DNA from: Roseovarius sp. M141 | GTDB taxonomy: Bacteria > Pseudomonadota > Alphaproteobacteria > Rhodobacterales > Rhodobacteraceae | Length of the DNA stretch: 64,000 nt | Assembly (NCBI RefSeq): GCF_024355225.1 | Contig: NZ_VCNH01000008.1 | Coordinates: 3,472,001-3,536,000, forward strand | Direction of reading: 5' to 3' | Notes under the pieces: model-generated | Told to the model about the DNA's origin: nothing | Database searches by the model: none | Seen by the model: only the letters and a program-made list of their open reading frames with translations | Position numbers and translations under genes: made by a program | Shown here: in pieces, positions 44,251-53,997 of the stretch | Numbering within the stretch: the first letter of the stretch is position 1 | Layout: every line of letters starts with the position of its first letter

Positions 44251-44281
44251 TATATTAGCGCGCCTCATATAGATCGTGAAA

Positions 44282-44299
44282 ATTATGAATTTGCGTAAT
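44282..44299. promoter_or_regulatory. candidate LysR-type site between metR and metF
   Basis: ATTA-N10-TAAT (44282-44285 and 44296-44299) is an interrupted inverted repeat of the kind LysR proteins bind. It is AT-rich compared with the surroundings and lies 31 bases from metR and about 52 from the metF ATG. It is not the E. coli MetR consensus TGAA-N5-TTCA. Confidence 0.4.
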
Positions 44300-44350
44300 T
44301 TATGCTGCATTGCGACAAAGGGCTCAAGCCCCACCAAAGGAAATCACGTC

Positions 44351-45217
44351 ATGGCAACGCCAAACATCTCGTTCGAATTCTTCCCGCCCAAGAACCTTGA
44401 GGCATCATTTCGCCTTTGGGACACGGTACACACACTGGCGCCGCTTCAGCCGCGCTTTGTTTCCGTCACCTACGGCGCAGGGGGCACCACCCGCACCCTG
44501 ACGCGCGAGGCGGTCGGCGCCCTGCACGGCTCGGCCGGGCTGAACGTGGCGGCGCACCTGACCTGCGTCGACGCGACGCGCGAAGAAACACTGGCCATCG
44601 CCGATGAATTCGCCGCTGCCGGCGTGACCGAGATCGTCGCGCTGCGCGGCGACCCCCCCAAGGAAACGGGCGAGTTCAAACCGCATCCCGACGGGTTCAA
44701 CGACAGCTGCGAACTGATCGCGGCGCTAAAGGACCGCGGCGATTTCACGATCCGCGTCGGCGCCTACCCCGAGGCGCATCCGAATGCCGCCAATGAAAAC
44801 TCAGATGTCGAGTGGCTGAAGCGCAAGTTCGACGCCGGCGCAGACGAGGCCATCACCCAGTTCTTCTTCAGCGCCGATACGTTCCTGCGCTTTCGCGATC
44901 GCTGCGCCGCAGCGGGCATCGACAAGCCGATCATTCCCGGCATCTTCCCGATCGAGAACTGGACCGGCGCGCGCCGCTTTGCCGAAGCGTGCGGCACATC
45001 GATCCCCTCTTGGCTGAACGCGGCCTTCGAGACGGCCGAGCGTGACGGACGCAGCGACCTTTTGGCCATTGCCGTCGCGACCGAGCTGTGCAGCAAGCTG
45101 ATGAGTGAAGGTGTCGAAGATCTGCATTTCTACACGCTGAACCGGCCCGAACTGACACGCGACATCTGTCATGCGCTGGGCGTTACGCCCAAGGTCGAGC
45201 TGCGTGACGTCGCCTGA
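44351..45217 (+). CDS. metF: methylenetetrahydrofolate reductase
   Basis: This 288-residue flavoprotein reduces methylenetetrahydrofolate to methyltetrahydrofolate for methionine synthesis. The N-terminal block is FEFFPPKNLEASF, with the catalytic Glu; FVSVTYGAGGTTR and the folate/FAD segments HLTCVDATREE, ALRGDPPKE and QFFFSADTF follow. Start ATG 44351 (MATPNISF). Regulated presumably by the divergent metR. Single gene, converging with the DUF2235 gene after 17 bases. Confidence 0.95.
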   Translation: MATPNISFEFFPPKNLEASFRLWDTVHTLAPLQPRFVSVTYGAGGTTRTLTREAVGALHGSAGLNVAAHLTCVDATREETLAIADEFAAAGVTEIVALRGDPPKETGEFKPHPDGFNDSCELIAALKDRGDFTIRVGAYPEAHPNAANENSDVEWLKRKFDAGADEAITQFFFSADTFLRFRDRCAAAGIDKPIIPGIFPIENWTGARRFAEACGTSIPSWLNAAFETAERDGRSDLLAIAVATELCSKLMSEGVEDLHFYTLNRPELTRDICHALGVTPKVELRDVA

Positions 45218-45234
45218 GCCGCGCCGCAGCCAGA

Positions 45235-46308
45235 TCAATCTGCGCCGCCCTTGAGGGGCGGCGCGGCGCAGTCCTGCCGCGCCGTTTCGTGGATCCACTC
45301 CGAAGGATCCCGACCGACCTTGCGGCGCGCACGGATCAGAAATATCTTGCCCCAGTGGCGCCAGGTGCTGACGGACGGCGCGCACGCATCGCACGGATAG
45401 CGCCCGCGCCATCCCTCGGGCAGCGGCAGACCTGCGGCCTCGCCCTGCTCCAGCATCCACACCAGCGGGACATTGGCGAGCGGACGCGCGGCCTCGAACC
45501 CGTCCAGATGCCCGCCGACATCGGGGTGGGTGCCGCGAAACCAGACCTGCTGCACATCGATATTGGTGATTCCATTGGTCTGCCACAGAACGGGCGTATA
45601 GACGACGCGCGTCTCGTCCAGCGCCAGCGCGTGATAGCCTCGCCGCACAGAGCCCCCCAGACTGGCCGAATGAAACGAATGCGACGCCTCGGTCCAGCGC
45701 CACAGAACCGGCAGGCGCAGGCCCAGCGCCTTGACCGTGTCCCAGACGCCGACCATCTCGACGGGCACGCTGTCATGGCAATAGGCGCGGTGGAAATCGC
45801 GCGCAACCGGCCTGCCCGGCCCTGTCTGGTAATGGCGCCAAGCCAGCCGCACGTTGCGCTCCGTCGCATGTTCGGGGCGCAGCAGGCCAACCATGTCGAT
45901 CGCGCCCGCCAACGACCGCACGGCATAGGCGCCGCGCGAATAGCCCAGCAGATAAATGCTGTCGCCCGGCCTGTAGCGATTGGCCAGGTATCCATAGGCG
46001 CGCCGGATCTGGCGGTTGATCCCGTGGCCCATCATCACGCCAACTGTGCCGCGCCAGTCCTGCCATTGCAGCCCCGCCTCGTAATACAGCGCCAATCGCG
46101 CGCCGCGCACATCGCCCAGCAGTTTGTAGGTGAGGCCTGCATTACTCTCGTCACCGGGGGCAAGCGACGACATCGTCCCATCCAGGATCAGAACATGCGT
46201 CACCGGCCCGCGATGATCGATCCCGCCCTGATGGCCGCGCCGCAAATCGCGCCCGAACCCCGGAAGCGCCAGTGCATAGATTTTCTTGACCCATTTGCGC
46301 CATGACAT
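45235..46308 (-). CDS. DUF2235 alpha/beta hydrolase-like protein
   Basis: The 357-residue protein has the DUF2235 layout: VLILDGTMSSL at the beginning, a nucleophile motif GYSRGAYAVRSLAG (Ser124), GVWDTVKALG and, near the C-terminus, FRGTHPDVGGHL with the likely Asp/His. Related proteins include phospholipase effectors of type VI secretion, but no secretion genes, VgrG or immunity gene lie nearby, so it is more likely a resident hydrolase. Role unknown. Confidence 0.85.
   Translation of the reverse strand: MSWRKWVKKIYALALPGFGRDLRRGHQGGIDHRGPVTHVLILDGTMSSLAPGDESNAGLTYKLLGDVRGARLALYYEAGLQWQDWRGTVGVMMGHGINRQIRRAYGYLANRYRPGDSIYLLGYSRGAYAVRSLAGAIDMVGLLRPEHATERNVRLAWRHYQTGPGRPVARDFHRAYCHDSVPVEMVGVWDTVKALGLRLPVLWRWTEASHSFHSASLGGSVRRGYHALALDETRVVYTPVLWQTNGITNIDVQQVWFRGTHPDVGGHLDGFEAARPLANVPLVWMLEQGEAAGLPLPEGWRGRYPCDACAPSVSTWRHWGKIFLIRARRKVGRDPSEWIHETARQDCAAPPLKGGAD
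45242..45264. terminator. GC-rich hairpin in the convergent metF / DUF2235 region
   Basis: GCGCCGCCC (45242-45250), loop TTGAG, GGGCGGCGC (45256-45264) form a perfect nine-base stem. It overlaps the C-terminal codons of the DUF2235 gene and is 24 bases beyond the metF stop. It lacks a U tract but could limit read-through in both directions. Confidence 0.4.
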
Positions 46309-46470
46309 GTTCGGCTTCGTCCTTTCCCGCGCAATTTGGGTGCCTTTGGGCTAGATATATCTCACGATCCGCCGATTGACAGATATTCCATAGGCCGCGC
46401 GCCCTTGCAAATGCGCAGGCATCTGCTGTTGGATCACGCCCATAGGACACAGCGCACAGAGGAGCCAGCC

Positions 46471-47079
46471 ATGGACCGAGTCAGCTTTACCCAGATGAAG
46501 GATGGTACGAAGGAGGAGTACGAATTCCTCACCAAGCACGAGATCGACCACACCCGCCACACGGCCGGGCGCCTGATGACCGCGCTGGTCGAACTGGACG
46601 CAAGCCTGTCAGGCTACCAGATCACGCGGCTGGGCCATTCGCTGCAATCGGCGACGCGGGCATGGCGCGATGGGGCCGATACCGACTGGGTCGTCTCGGC
46701 GCTGCTGCATGACATCGGCGACATCTATGCGCCCTATAATCACGACGAATACGCCGCCACGATTCTGAAGCCCTTCGTGCGCGAGCAATGCACATGGTGC
46801 GTCGCCACCCATGGCGATTTCCAAATGCTCTATTACGGCCACCACCTGGACGGCGCCGACCCGAACAAGCGTGAGCGCCATGCAGGTCACCCCTATTTCG
46901 ACGATTGCGCCGAATTCTGCGAGCGGTGGGACCAGTCCAGCTTTGATCCGGGTTATGACACGCTGCCGCTGGAATTCTTTGCGCCCATGGTCGAAGAGGT
47001 TTTCGCGCGCGAGCCTTACGACCCCGCCGTCATCCGCCCCGGCGCCCGTGAACCGCTGACCGGCGCCCCCCGCGCCTGA
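46471..47079 (+). CDS. HD-domain protein, PhnZ/MIOX-like diiron oxygenase candidate
   Basis: The 202-residue protein has metal-binding segments of HD-type enzymes: [32 protein letters not shown] and [15 protein letters not shown]. The H...HD...H pattern and overall size suit the PhnZ-like group, whose mixed-valent diiron members oxidise phosphonates; others are phosphohydrolases. No phosphonate genes are adjacent, so the call is tentative. Start ATG 46471, with AGAGGAG seven bases upstream; the longer frame begins in the DUF2235 upstream region. Single gene, divergent from DUF2235. Confidence 0.75.
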   Translation: MDRVSFTQMKDGTKEEYEFLTKHEIDHTRHTAGRLMTALVELDASLSGYQITRLGHSLQSATRAWRDGADTDWVVSALLHDIGDIYAPYNHDEYAATILKPFVREQCTWCVATHGDFQMLYYGHHLDGADPNKRERHAGHPYFDDCAEFCERWDQSSFDPGYDTLPLEFFAPMVEEVFAREPYDPAVIRPGAREPLTGAPRA

Positions 47080-47096
47080 GGCCGGCGGCGGGATTT

Positions 47097-47118
47097 GGGT
47101 ATTTAGGATCAAGAAAAA
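47097..47118 (+). repeat. GGRTATTT-N5-CAAGAARAA motif copy
   Basis: GGGTATTT, five bases, CAAGAAAAA. It begins 18 bases after the stop of the HD-domain gene, in the same sense. The spacer is five bases where the other copies have four. The leading GATTT matches that of the copy at 20394. Confidence 0.7.
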
Positions 47119-47230
47119 GCCTGGCGCACTTCTGGCCCTGCGCGGGGCGCGTTGAACGCCAGCGCGGATTTACATGGCGGCAATTTCCACCGGGCTTTCC
47201 CTCAGGCGCCGAATTGTCTAAGCCAAAGCC

Positions 47231-47347
47231 CAAAGCGTTTCGCGAAAAACCTGAATTACAGCTTTTCGCGAAACGCTGCGCAACATATGAGCGTTGCACG
47301 CGTTTCACCTTAACTGAGTGCCTCAGGTCTAAGACGAACCGCTTTAG
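47231..47347 (+). repeat. two-hairpin dispersed repeat, long form (117 bases)
   Basis: CAAAGCGTTTCGCGAAA...CTTTTCGCGAAACGC, centre CATATGAGCGTTGCAC, then GCGTTTCACCTTAA...TAAGACGAA, ending CCGCTTTAG. The first hairpin is perfect at its base; the second has a few mismatches. It ends only three bases before the valS ribosome binding site (AAGGAG, 47351-47356) and so, if transcribed from upstream, would form most of the valS leader. Full-length partner of the copy at 34164-34279. Confidence 0.85.
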
Positions 47348-47363
47348 AATAAGGAGCGATCCC

Positions 47364-50300
47364 ATGGCTATGGAAAAGACATTCGATGCGGCCGAGGCCG
47401 AGCAGCGGCTCTATGAGGCGTGGGAGACATCCGGCGCGTTCAAGGCGGGCGCCAATGCGGCCGAGGGCGCCGAGCCGTTCAGCATCATGATCCCCCCTCC
47501 GAATGTGACCGGCAGTCTGCATATGGGGCATGCGTTCAACAACACACTTCAGGATATTCTGGTGCGCTGGCATCGGATGCGGGGCTTTGACACGCTATGG
47601 CAGCCGGGCACCGATCACGCCGGCATCGCCACGCAGATGGTGACCGAGCGCGACATGGCCGCCAATGGCGAGCCGACGCGGGTAGAGTTGGGGCGCGAGG
47701 CATTTGTCGCGCGTGTCTGGGAGCAAAAGGTCAAGTCGCGCGGCACGATCATCGGTCAGCTCAAGCGTCTCGGCGCCTCAGCCGACTGGTCGCGCGAGGC
47801 GTTCACCATGGGCGGCGCGGCAGGCGATCCCGACAAGGGGAACGGCCCGAATTTCCACGACGCGGTCATCAAGGTCTTTGTCGACATGTATGACAAGGGG
47901 CTGATCTATCGCGGCAAGCGTCTGGTCAACTGGGACCCGCATTTCGAGACGGCGATTTCCGATCTGGAGGTCGAGAATATCGACGTCGCCGGCCATATGT
48001 GGCATTTCAAGTACCCGCTCGCTGGCGGCGAGACCTACGAGTATGTCGAGAAGGACGAGGACGGCAACATCACCTTGCGCGAGACGCGCGATTATATCGC
48101 CATCGCCACGACGCGGCCTGAAACGATGCTGGGTGACGGCGCGGTGGCGGTGCATCCGTCGGATCTGCGCTATGGCGCGATTGTCGGCAAGCTGTGCGAA
48201 ATTCCGGTCGGCCCGAAGGAGCATCGCCGCCTGATCCCGATCATTACCGATGACTATCCCGATCCGACCTTCGGCTCGGGCGCGGTCAAGATCACCGGCG
48301 CGCATGATTTCAACGACTATGCCGTGGCCAAGCGGGGCGGCATCCCCTGCTATCGTCTGATGGACACACGCGCGCAGATGCGCGACGATGGCGCCCCCTA
48401 CGCCGAGGCCGCTGCCATTGCGATGGCCGTCGCCAAGGGCGAGCGCGCGCTGGACGAGGCAGAGGCGGATACGATCAACCTCGTGCCGGACGATCTGCGC
48501 GGGCTGGACCGGCTGGAGGCGCGCAAGCGCGTCGTGCAGCAGATCACGGACGACGGTCTGGCCGTTATGGTCCCCGGCAATCCCGAAGAGTCTGACGGCA
48601 ACGTGTGCATGGACCCCGGCATGGTGCCGCTGGTCGAGGCCAAGCAGATCATGCAGCCCTTCGGCGACCGCTCCAAGGTGGTGATCGAGCCGATGCTGAC
48701 CGATCAGTGGTTCGTCGAGACCGCGCAGATCGTCCAGCCGGCGATCGACGCCGTCCGCTCGGGCGAGGTGACAATCATGCCTGAGAGCGACCGCAAGGTG
48801 TATTTCCACTGGCTGGAGAACATCCAGCCGTGGTGCATTTCGCGTCAGCTGTGGTGGGGTCATCAGATCCCGGTCTGGTACGGCCTTGATCTGGAACGCG
48901 GCGAATTCCGCGATGACGAGAGTGACGGCGCGCTGGATATGGTCGAAATGCAGCGCCTCCTGTGGGATCAGTCGCTGGCGCCGGGCACGGACCGCTACCA
49001 TGCCGCGCCCGATTTTGACGCCTTGCATGACAAGTTCGACGACGTGCTGGCCGGTCTTCCGACGCCGCTGAATCATGCGCGGCTGGTTGAAGTGGCCGAT
49101 CGCGGCGAGGCGATGCACGTTCTGGCCGAAAGTCTGGCAGATTATGTGATCAGCCAGGACCCGACGCATCTGCTCTATCCGGTGTGGCGCGACGCGGATG
49201 TTCTGGACACGTGGTTTTCGTCTGGCCTGTGGCCCATCGGCACGCTGGGCTGGCCCGAGGACACGCCTGAAATGCAAAAGTATTTCCCGACCTCGACGCT
49301 GATCACCGGGTTTGACATCATATTTTTCTGGGTCGCCCGGATGATGATGATGCAATACGCCGTTGTCGGGCAAAAGCCGTTCAGCCACGTCTATGTCCAC
49401 GCCCTCGTGCGCGACGAGAAGGGCAAGAAGATGTCCAAATCCTTGGGCAATGTTCTGGACCCGCTGGAATTGATCGACGAATATGGCACCGACGCCGTGC
49501 GCTTTACTCTGACGGCGATGGCTGCGATGGGCCGCGACCTGAAGCTGTCGAGCGGGCGCATCGCGGGGTATCGCAACTTTGGCACGAAGCTGTGGAATGC
49601 CGCCCGCTTTGCCGAGATGAACGGCGCGACGCCTGCCGCGCTGGGTGCGGGTTATTCTGTGCATACGCCCCCTGCCCCGAACGAGACCGTGAACAAGTGG
49701 ATCATCGGCGAGACGGCGAAGGTGCGCGCCGACGTGGACGCGGCGCTGGGCAATTACCGGTTTAATGACGCGGCGAACGCGCTGTACGTCTTTGTCTGGG
49801 GTAAGGTCTGCGACTGGTATGTCGAATTCTCCAAGCCACTGCTGATGGACGGCACGGACGCGGTCAAGGCCGAGAGCCGCGCCACGATGGCGTGGGTCAT
49901 TGATCAGTGCCTGATCCTGCTGCACCCCATCATGCCCTTCGTAACCGAAGAGCTGTGGGGCAACCTTGGCGAGCGGCAAAAGATGCTGATCCATGCCGAC
50001 TGGCCCGAATACGGCGCCGAACTGGTCGATGCGGCTGCTGACCGGGAAATTAACTGGGTGATTTCCCTGATCGACGCGGTGCGCAGCGCGCGGGCGCAGA
50101 TGCATGTGCCCGCGGGCCTACAGGTGCCGATGCTGGTGACGTCGCTGGACGCGGCAGGCAAGGCTGCATGGGACCGCAACGAGATGATGATCAAACGGCT
50201 GGCGCGGATCGATAGCCTGACCCATGTCGACACATTCCCCAAGGGCTGCGTCACCGTGGCAGCCGAGGGCGGCGTCTTTGGCCTGCCGCTGGCGGATATC

Positions 50301-50513
50301 ATCGATGTGGAGGCCGAGAAGGCCCGGCTGGACAAGACGCTGGGCAAGCTGGAGAAGGAGATCGGCGGGCTGAAGGGGCGCGTGAACAACCCCAAATTCG
50401 TGGCCTCGGCGCCCGATGAGGTGGTCGGGGAAGCACGCGAAAATCTGGCCATGCGTGAGGAAGAGGCGGCAACGCTGCGCGCCGCGCGCGCGCGGTTGGC
50501 CGAACTGGGCTAA
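47364..50513 (+). CDS. valS: valyl-tRNA synthetase
   Basis: The 1049-residue class I synthetase charges tRNA-Val. The HIGH motif is HMGH in [15 protein letters not shown] near residue 52, the KMSKS motif is KKMSKSLGN near 688, and LEARKRVV- and [12 protein letters not shown] editing/insertion segments lie between. The C-terminal coiled coil ([25 protein letters not shown]) is the usual ValS tRNA-binding arm. Start ATG 47364 ([11 protein letters not shown]), after AAGGAG; the longer frame upstream reads through the repeat and is spurious. Confidence 0.97.
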   Translation: MAMEKTFDAAEAEQRLYEAWETSGAFKAGANAAEGAEPFSIMIPPPNVTGSLHMGHAFNNTLQDILVRWHRMRGFDTLWQPGTDHAGIATQMVTERDMAANGEPTRVELGREAFVARVWEQKVKSRGTIIGQLKRLGASADWSREAFTMGGAAGDPDKGNGPNFHDAVIKVFVDMYDKGLIYRGKRLVNWDPHFETAISDLEVENIDVAGHMWHFKYPLAGGETYEYVEKDEDGNITLRETRDYIAIATTRPETMLGDGAVAVHPSDLRYGAIVGKLCEIPVGPKEHRRLIPIITDDYPDPTFGSGAVKITGAHDFNDYAVAKRGGIPCYRLMDTRAQMRDDGAPYAEAAAIAMAVAKGERALDEAEADTINLVPDDLRGLDRLEARKRVVQQITDDGLAVMVPGNPEESDGNVCMDPGMVPLVEAKQIMQPFGDRSKVVIEPMLTDQWFVETAQIVQPAIDAVRSGEVTIMPESDRKVYFHWLENIQPWCISRQLWWGHQIPVWYGLDLERGEFRDDESDGALDMVEMQRLLWDQSLAPGTDRYHAAPDFDALHDKFDDVLAGLPTPLNHARLVEVADRGEAMHVLAESLADYVISQDPTHLLYPVWRDADVLDTWFSSGLWPIGTLGWPEDTPEMQKYFPTSTLITGFDIIFFWVARMMMMQYAVVGQKPFSHVYVHALVRDEKGKKMSKSLGNVLDPLELIDEYGTDAVRFTLTAMAAMGRDLKLSSGRIAGYRNFGTKLWNAARFAEMNGATPAALGAGYSVHTPPAPNETVNKWIIGETAKVRADVDAALGNYRFNDAANALYVFVWGKVCDWYVEFSKPLLMDGTDAVKAESRATMAWVIDQCLILLHPIMPFVTEELWGNLGERQKMLIHADWPEYGAELVDAAADREINWVISLIDAVRSARAQMHVPAGLQVPMLVTSLDAAGKAAWDRNEMMIKRLARIDSLTHVDTFPKGCVTVAAEGGVFGLPLADIIDVEAEKARLDKTLGKLEKEIGGLKGRVNNPKFVASAPDEVVGEARENLAMREEEAATLRAARARLAELG

Positions 50514-50566
50514 GGCGCGCCCGTCCCCGGCGGTGGCGTTTGCTGTCTGCCGGGGGCCTCCGGCGG

Positions 50567-50587
50567 GGATATTTAAGGCAAGAAGAA
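50567..50587 (+). repeat. GGRTATTT-N4-CAAGAARAA motif copy
   Basis: GGATATTT, four bases, CAAGAAGAA, preceded by the GC-rich CCTCCGGCGG. It lies 54 bases after the valS stop in the same sense and before the AEC transporter gene. Confidence 0.7.
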
Positions 50588-50653
50588 AAGGCATGGCCCA
50601 GCAGGTCGCAAGCGTTGCGATTGACGCCGTTCCTCCGGCTGTTACCAAGAGGC

Positions 50654-51586
50654 ATGGCTGCCATATTTCTGTCGACATTGCCGTTCTTCATGGTCATCGC
50701 GCTGGGTTACGGCGCGCGGCGCTTTGGGTTTTTCACCGCCGAGGCGACTGCGTGGCTAACGAAGTTCGTGTTCTATTTTGCGCTGTCCGCAATGCTGCTG
50801 CGGTTCTCGGCCAATCTGAGCCTGCGCGAGATATTCGATCCGGCCTTTGTGCTGGCGTACTTATGCGGCTCGGGCGTGGTGTATCTGCTGGTCACAGCGG
50901 TATCGCTGATGCGCGGCGCCCGCGCCGAGGAGGCCGCCATCGAGGCGCAATGCGGCGTGGTCGGCAATGTCGGGTTTCTGGGTATCCCCATGCTGGCGAT
51001 GCTGATGGGCGAGGCTGCGATTGCGGCAGTGATGATGGTGCTGGCGGTAGATCTGATCGTGTTCGGCGCGCTGATCGTGATCGTGATCACCGGCACGCGC
51101 GACGGGCGGATGCGCCCTGCGGTATTGGGCACGGTGGGGCTGGGCCTGCTGAAGAATCCGATGATCGTGTCGATCGTGCTGGGGCTGACGTGGTCGGGGC
51201 TGCGCCTGCCGATTCCCGGTCCGGTCAACGAGTTTCTGGTAATTCTGGGCGGCGCCGCGACCCCCGGCGCGCTGTTTGCCATCGGCGCGTCGCTGGCCGG
51301 AAAATCGGCCGAGCGGCCTTATGTCGCGGGCTGGCTATCGGCCTGCAAGCTCGTGCTGCACCCCGCCGCCGTGGCCGTGGCCGCGCTGCTGGTGTTCGAC
51401 GTCGCGCCCTATTCGGCGGCGGTTATGATTGCCGCCGCATCGCTGCCGGTGGCGGGCAATGTCTATATGTTGGCGCAGCATTACGGTGTGGCGCCGCAGC
51501 GGGTGTCGACCTCGATCCTGATCTCTACGGTGCTGGCGGCGGTGACCGTATCGCTGGTGATCGGGTGGGTTCAGCCGCTGTACTGA
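50654..51586 (+). CDS. AEC family transporter (auxin efflux carrier-like)
   Basis: A 310-residue protein with about ten spans in two halves. FFMVIALGYGARRFGFFTAEATAWLTKFVFYFALSAMLLRFSA opens the first half, GVVGNVGFLGIPMLAMLMGE and TPGALFAIGASLAG are typical AEC segments. Members export organic acids such as malonate or malate; the substrate is unknown. I chose ATG 50654 for the membrane start; a longer frame to 50540 crosses the motif copy and is hydrophilic. The ribosome binding site is weak. Confidence 0.88.
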   Translation: MAAIFLSTLPFFMVIALGYGARRFGFFTAEATAWLTKFVFYFALSAMLLRFSANLSLREIFDPAFVLAYLCGSGVVYLLVTAVSLMRGARAEEAAIEAQCGVVGNVGFLGIPMLAMLMGEAAIAAVMMVLAVDLIVFGALIVIVITGTRDGRMRPAVLGTVGLGLLKNPMIVSIVLGLTWSGLRLPIPGPVNEFLVILGGAATPGALFAIGASLAGKSAERPYVAGWLSACKLVLHPAAVAVAALLVFDVAPYSAAVMIAAASLPVAGNVYMLAQHYGVAPQRVSTSILISTVLAAVTVSLVIGWVQPLY

Positions 51587-51689
51587 TGCGCAGCAGGCCG
51601 ACAGAATTGCCGGTGTCTTAGTCGTTTTGAACTTGGTAACCGTGTGCTAGATAGAGCCGCGACATATACAGCATTCAAGGAGCACCGCC

Positions 51690-52523
51690 ATGGAAGTGAA
51701 ATCGGAAAACGCTTGTTTCGGGGGCGTTCAGGGCGTCTATTCGCATGCCTCCAAGGCAACGGGAACAGACATGACGTTCGGCCTGTTCCTGCCCGCCGAG
51801 GCCAAGGACGGCCCCGTGCCGGTCCTGTGGTTTCTGTCCGGCCTGACCTGCACCCATGAGAACGCAATGACCAAGGCCGGCGCACAGGGCTGGGCCGCCG
51901 AGCAGGGCATCGCGCTGGTATTTCCCGACACATCGCCGCGCGGCGAGGGCGTGGCGAACGACGATGCCTTTGACATGGGGCAAGGCGCCGGGTTCTACCT
52001 GAACGCCACGCAGGAGCCGTGGGCCAAGCATTTTCAGATGTGGGATTACATCGCCGAGGATCTGCCCGCGCTGATCGGCGCCGAATTTGCCGTGGATCTG
52101 GACCGGCAGGCCATTACCGGCCACTCGATGGGCGGGCATGGCGCGCTGACGCTGGCAATGCGTCTGCCAGGGCGCTTCCGGAGCGTGTCGGCCTTCTCGC
52201 CGATCTGCAACCCCACGGAAAGCGACTGGGGCCGCAAGCAGCTGACCGGGTATCTGGGCGAGGACGAGGGCAACTGGGCCGCGCATGATGCCAGCGCGCT
52301 GATGAAGGACACGGGCTTTGACGGGCCGATCCTGGTGGATACCGGCACGAACGATCAGTTCATCGACCTCCTGAAGCCCGAAACGCTGGCCCATGCCGCA
52401 GCCGCGCGGCGCCAGCAGGCGATCCTGCGGATGCAGCCGGGCTATGATCACAGCTACTTTTTCATCTCGACCTTCATGGAAGATCACGTCACGTTCCACG
52501 CCGAGGCGCTCTATGCGAGTTGA
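51690..52523 (+). CDS. fghA: S-formylglutathione hydrolase
   Basis: A 277-residue esterase that splits S-formylglutathione to formate and glutathione in the glutathione-dependent formaldehyde pathway. The nucleophile is Ser146 in GHSMGGHGA; VLWFLSGLTCTHENAM is a family signature; the Asp is in LVDTGTNDQF and the His in GYDHSYFFI. AAGGAG precedes the ATG by six to seven bases. The formaldehyde dehydrogenase gene is not in the window. The sthA ATG follows closely. Confidence 0.95.
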   Translation: MEVKSENACFGGVQGVYSHASKATGTDMTFGLFLPAEAKDGPVPVLWFLSGLTCTHENAMTKAGAQGWAAEQGIALVFPDTSPRGEGVANDDAFDMGQGAGFYLNATQEPWAKHFQMWDYIAEDLPALIGAEFAVDLDRQAITGHSMGGHGALTLAMRLPGRFRSVSAFSPICNPTESDWGRKQLTGYLGEDEGNWAAHDASALMKDTGFDGPILVDTGTNDQFIDLLKPETLAHAAAARRQQAILRMQPGYDHSYFFISTFMEDHVTFHAEALYAS

Positions 52524-52527
52524 TCTG

Positions 52528-53964
52528 ATGGACCATTACGACCTCATCGTCATCGGTTCCGGCCCGGCGGGCCGGTCTGCCGCCATCCAGGCGGGCAAAC
52601 TGAATCGCCGCGTTCTGGTCATCGACCGCAAGGACCGTCTTGGCGGGGTGTCGGCCCATACCGGCACAATTCCGTCCAAGACCCTGCGCGAGACGGTGCT
52701 GAACCTCTCGGGTTGGCGCGAGCGCAGCTTTTACGGGCGCGCCTACCGGGTCAAGGAAGATATCGGTGCCGAGGATCTGCAAGCGCGCCTGAACAAGACC
52801 GTCGATTACGAGGTCGACGTGCTGGAGCATCAGTTCAACCGCAACCATGTCGAAACGCTCTATGGTCTGGCCAGTTTCACCGGCCCGAACGAGGTGGAGG
52901 TGCAGGTCGAGGCCGGCAAAACGACGCGCCTGACCGCCGACAGGTTCCTGATCGCGACCGGAACCAAGACACATCGCCCCAAGACCTGCCCTTTCAACGG
53001 CAAGACCGTGCTGGACAGCGACGAGTTTCTCAAGCTTGAGACCATTCCGCGCAGCCTGACGGTAATCGGTGCGGGCGTGATCGGGGTGGAATATGCCACG
53101 ATGTTCGCCGCGCTCGACGTGCGGGTGACACTGATCGAACCGCGCGACAGCTTTCTCGATTTCATCGACAAGACCCTGATCGAGGATTTCACCCACCAGA
53201 TCCGCGAAAACGGGGTGGATCTGCGCCTTGGCTCGGGGATCGAAAAGATCGAGGACGCGGGCCAGCATGTCGAGGTCACGCTGGAAAACGGGCGCCATGT
53301 GCGCAGCGAAATGCTGCTCTTTGCCGCCGGGCGGATGGGCGCGACGCAACGGCTGGGCCTGGACAAGGCGGGGCTGAAGACGGACCATCGCGGACGCCTG
53401 GAGGTAGATCGCAAGACGTACCAGACCAAGGTGCCGCATATCTATGCCGCCGGCGACGTGATCGGGCATCCCAGCCTTGCCTCCACATCGCTGCAACAGG
53501 GGCGCATCGCCGCGTGTCATGCGCTGGACACGCCGACATTGCCCGAAAGCCCATGGTTTCCCTACGGCATCTATTCCGTGCCCGAAATCAGCACTTGCGG
53601 CATGTCCGAAGAGGAGATGAACGAACTGGGCATCCCCTACGAGGTCGGCGTCGCCCGGTTCCGCGAGACATCGCGCGGCCATATCATGGGGCTGGAACAC
53701 GGCCTGCTGAAGATGCTGTTTTCCCTGAAAACGCGCCGCGTTCTGGGCGTGCAGATTGTCGGCGAAGGCGCGACCGAGCTGATCCATATCGCGCAGGCGG
53801 TGCTGAACCTGAAAGGGACGGTGGATTACTTCGTGCAGAACACGTTCAATTATCCGACGCTGGCCGAGGCCTACAAGATCGCCGGACTTGACGCGTTCAA
53901 CCGCATGCCGATCCCCGACGAGTACAAGGTCCATCGCACCAAGGCAAAGAAGGCCGAGGCCTGA
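52528..53964 (+). CDS. sthA: soluble pyridine nucleotide transhydrogenase
   Basis: The 478-residue flavoprotein moves reducing equivalents between NADPH and NAD+. FAD-binding GSGPAGRSAA opens it; VIGAGVIGVEYATMFAALDVRVTLIE is the NAD(P) Rossmann fold, and YAAGDVIGHPSLASTSLQQG is the FAD-binding strand. The position of the redox-active Cys pair of lipoamide dehydrogenases reads GTIPSKTLRE, with no cysteine, as in SthA. Start ATG 52528 (MDHYDL), four bases after the fghA stop; an ATG at 52513 within fghA is the alternative. Probably cotranscribed with fghA. Confidence 0.94.
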   Translation: MDHYDLIVIGSGPAGRSAAIQAGKLNRRVLVIDRKDRLGGVSAHTGTIPSKTLRETVLNLSGWRERSFYGRAYRVKEDIGAEDLQARLNKTVDYEVDVLEHQFNRNHVETLYGLASFTGPNEVEVQVEAGKTTRLTADRFLIATGTKTHRPKTCPFNGKTVLDSDEFLKLETIPRSLTVIGAGVIGVEYATMFAALDVRVTLIEPRDSFLDFIDKTLIEDFTHQIRENGVDLRLGSGIEKIEDAGQHVEVTLENGRHVRSEMLLFAAGRMGATQRLGLDKAGLKTDHRGRLEVDRKTYQTKVPHIYAAGDVIGHPSLASTSLQQGRIAACHALDTPTLPESPWFPYGIYSVPEISTCGMSEEEMNELGIPYEVGVARFRETSRGHIMGLEHGLLKMLFSLKTRRVLGVQIVGEGATELIHIAQAVLNLKGTVDYFVQNTFNYPTLAEAYKIAGLDAFNRMPIPDEYKVHRTKAKKAEA

Positions 53965-53997
53965 CGCGGTGGCGCCTTCCGCGCGGGGCGGCGCGTG

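Noticed and set aside
45235..46308. Type VI secretion effector with immunity gene
   Set aside because: DUF2235 proteins include such effectors, but no VgrG, Hcp, PAAR or immunity gene is next to it; neighbours are metF and an HD-domain gene.
47778..50105. Long open frame antisense to valS
   Set aside because: Same kind of shadow; ValS motifs on the plus strand are complete and the antisense product has no recognisable domain.
52489..53934. Open frame antisense to sthA
   Set aside because: A shadow of sthA in the high-GC third-codon-position pattern; no family features.
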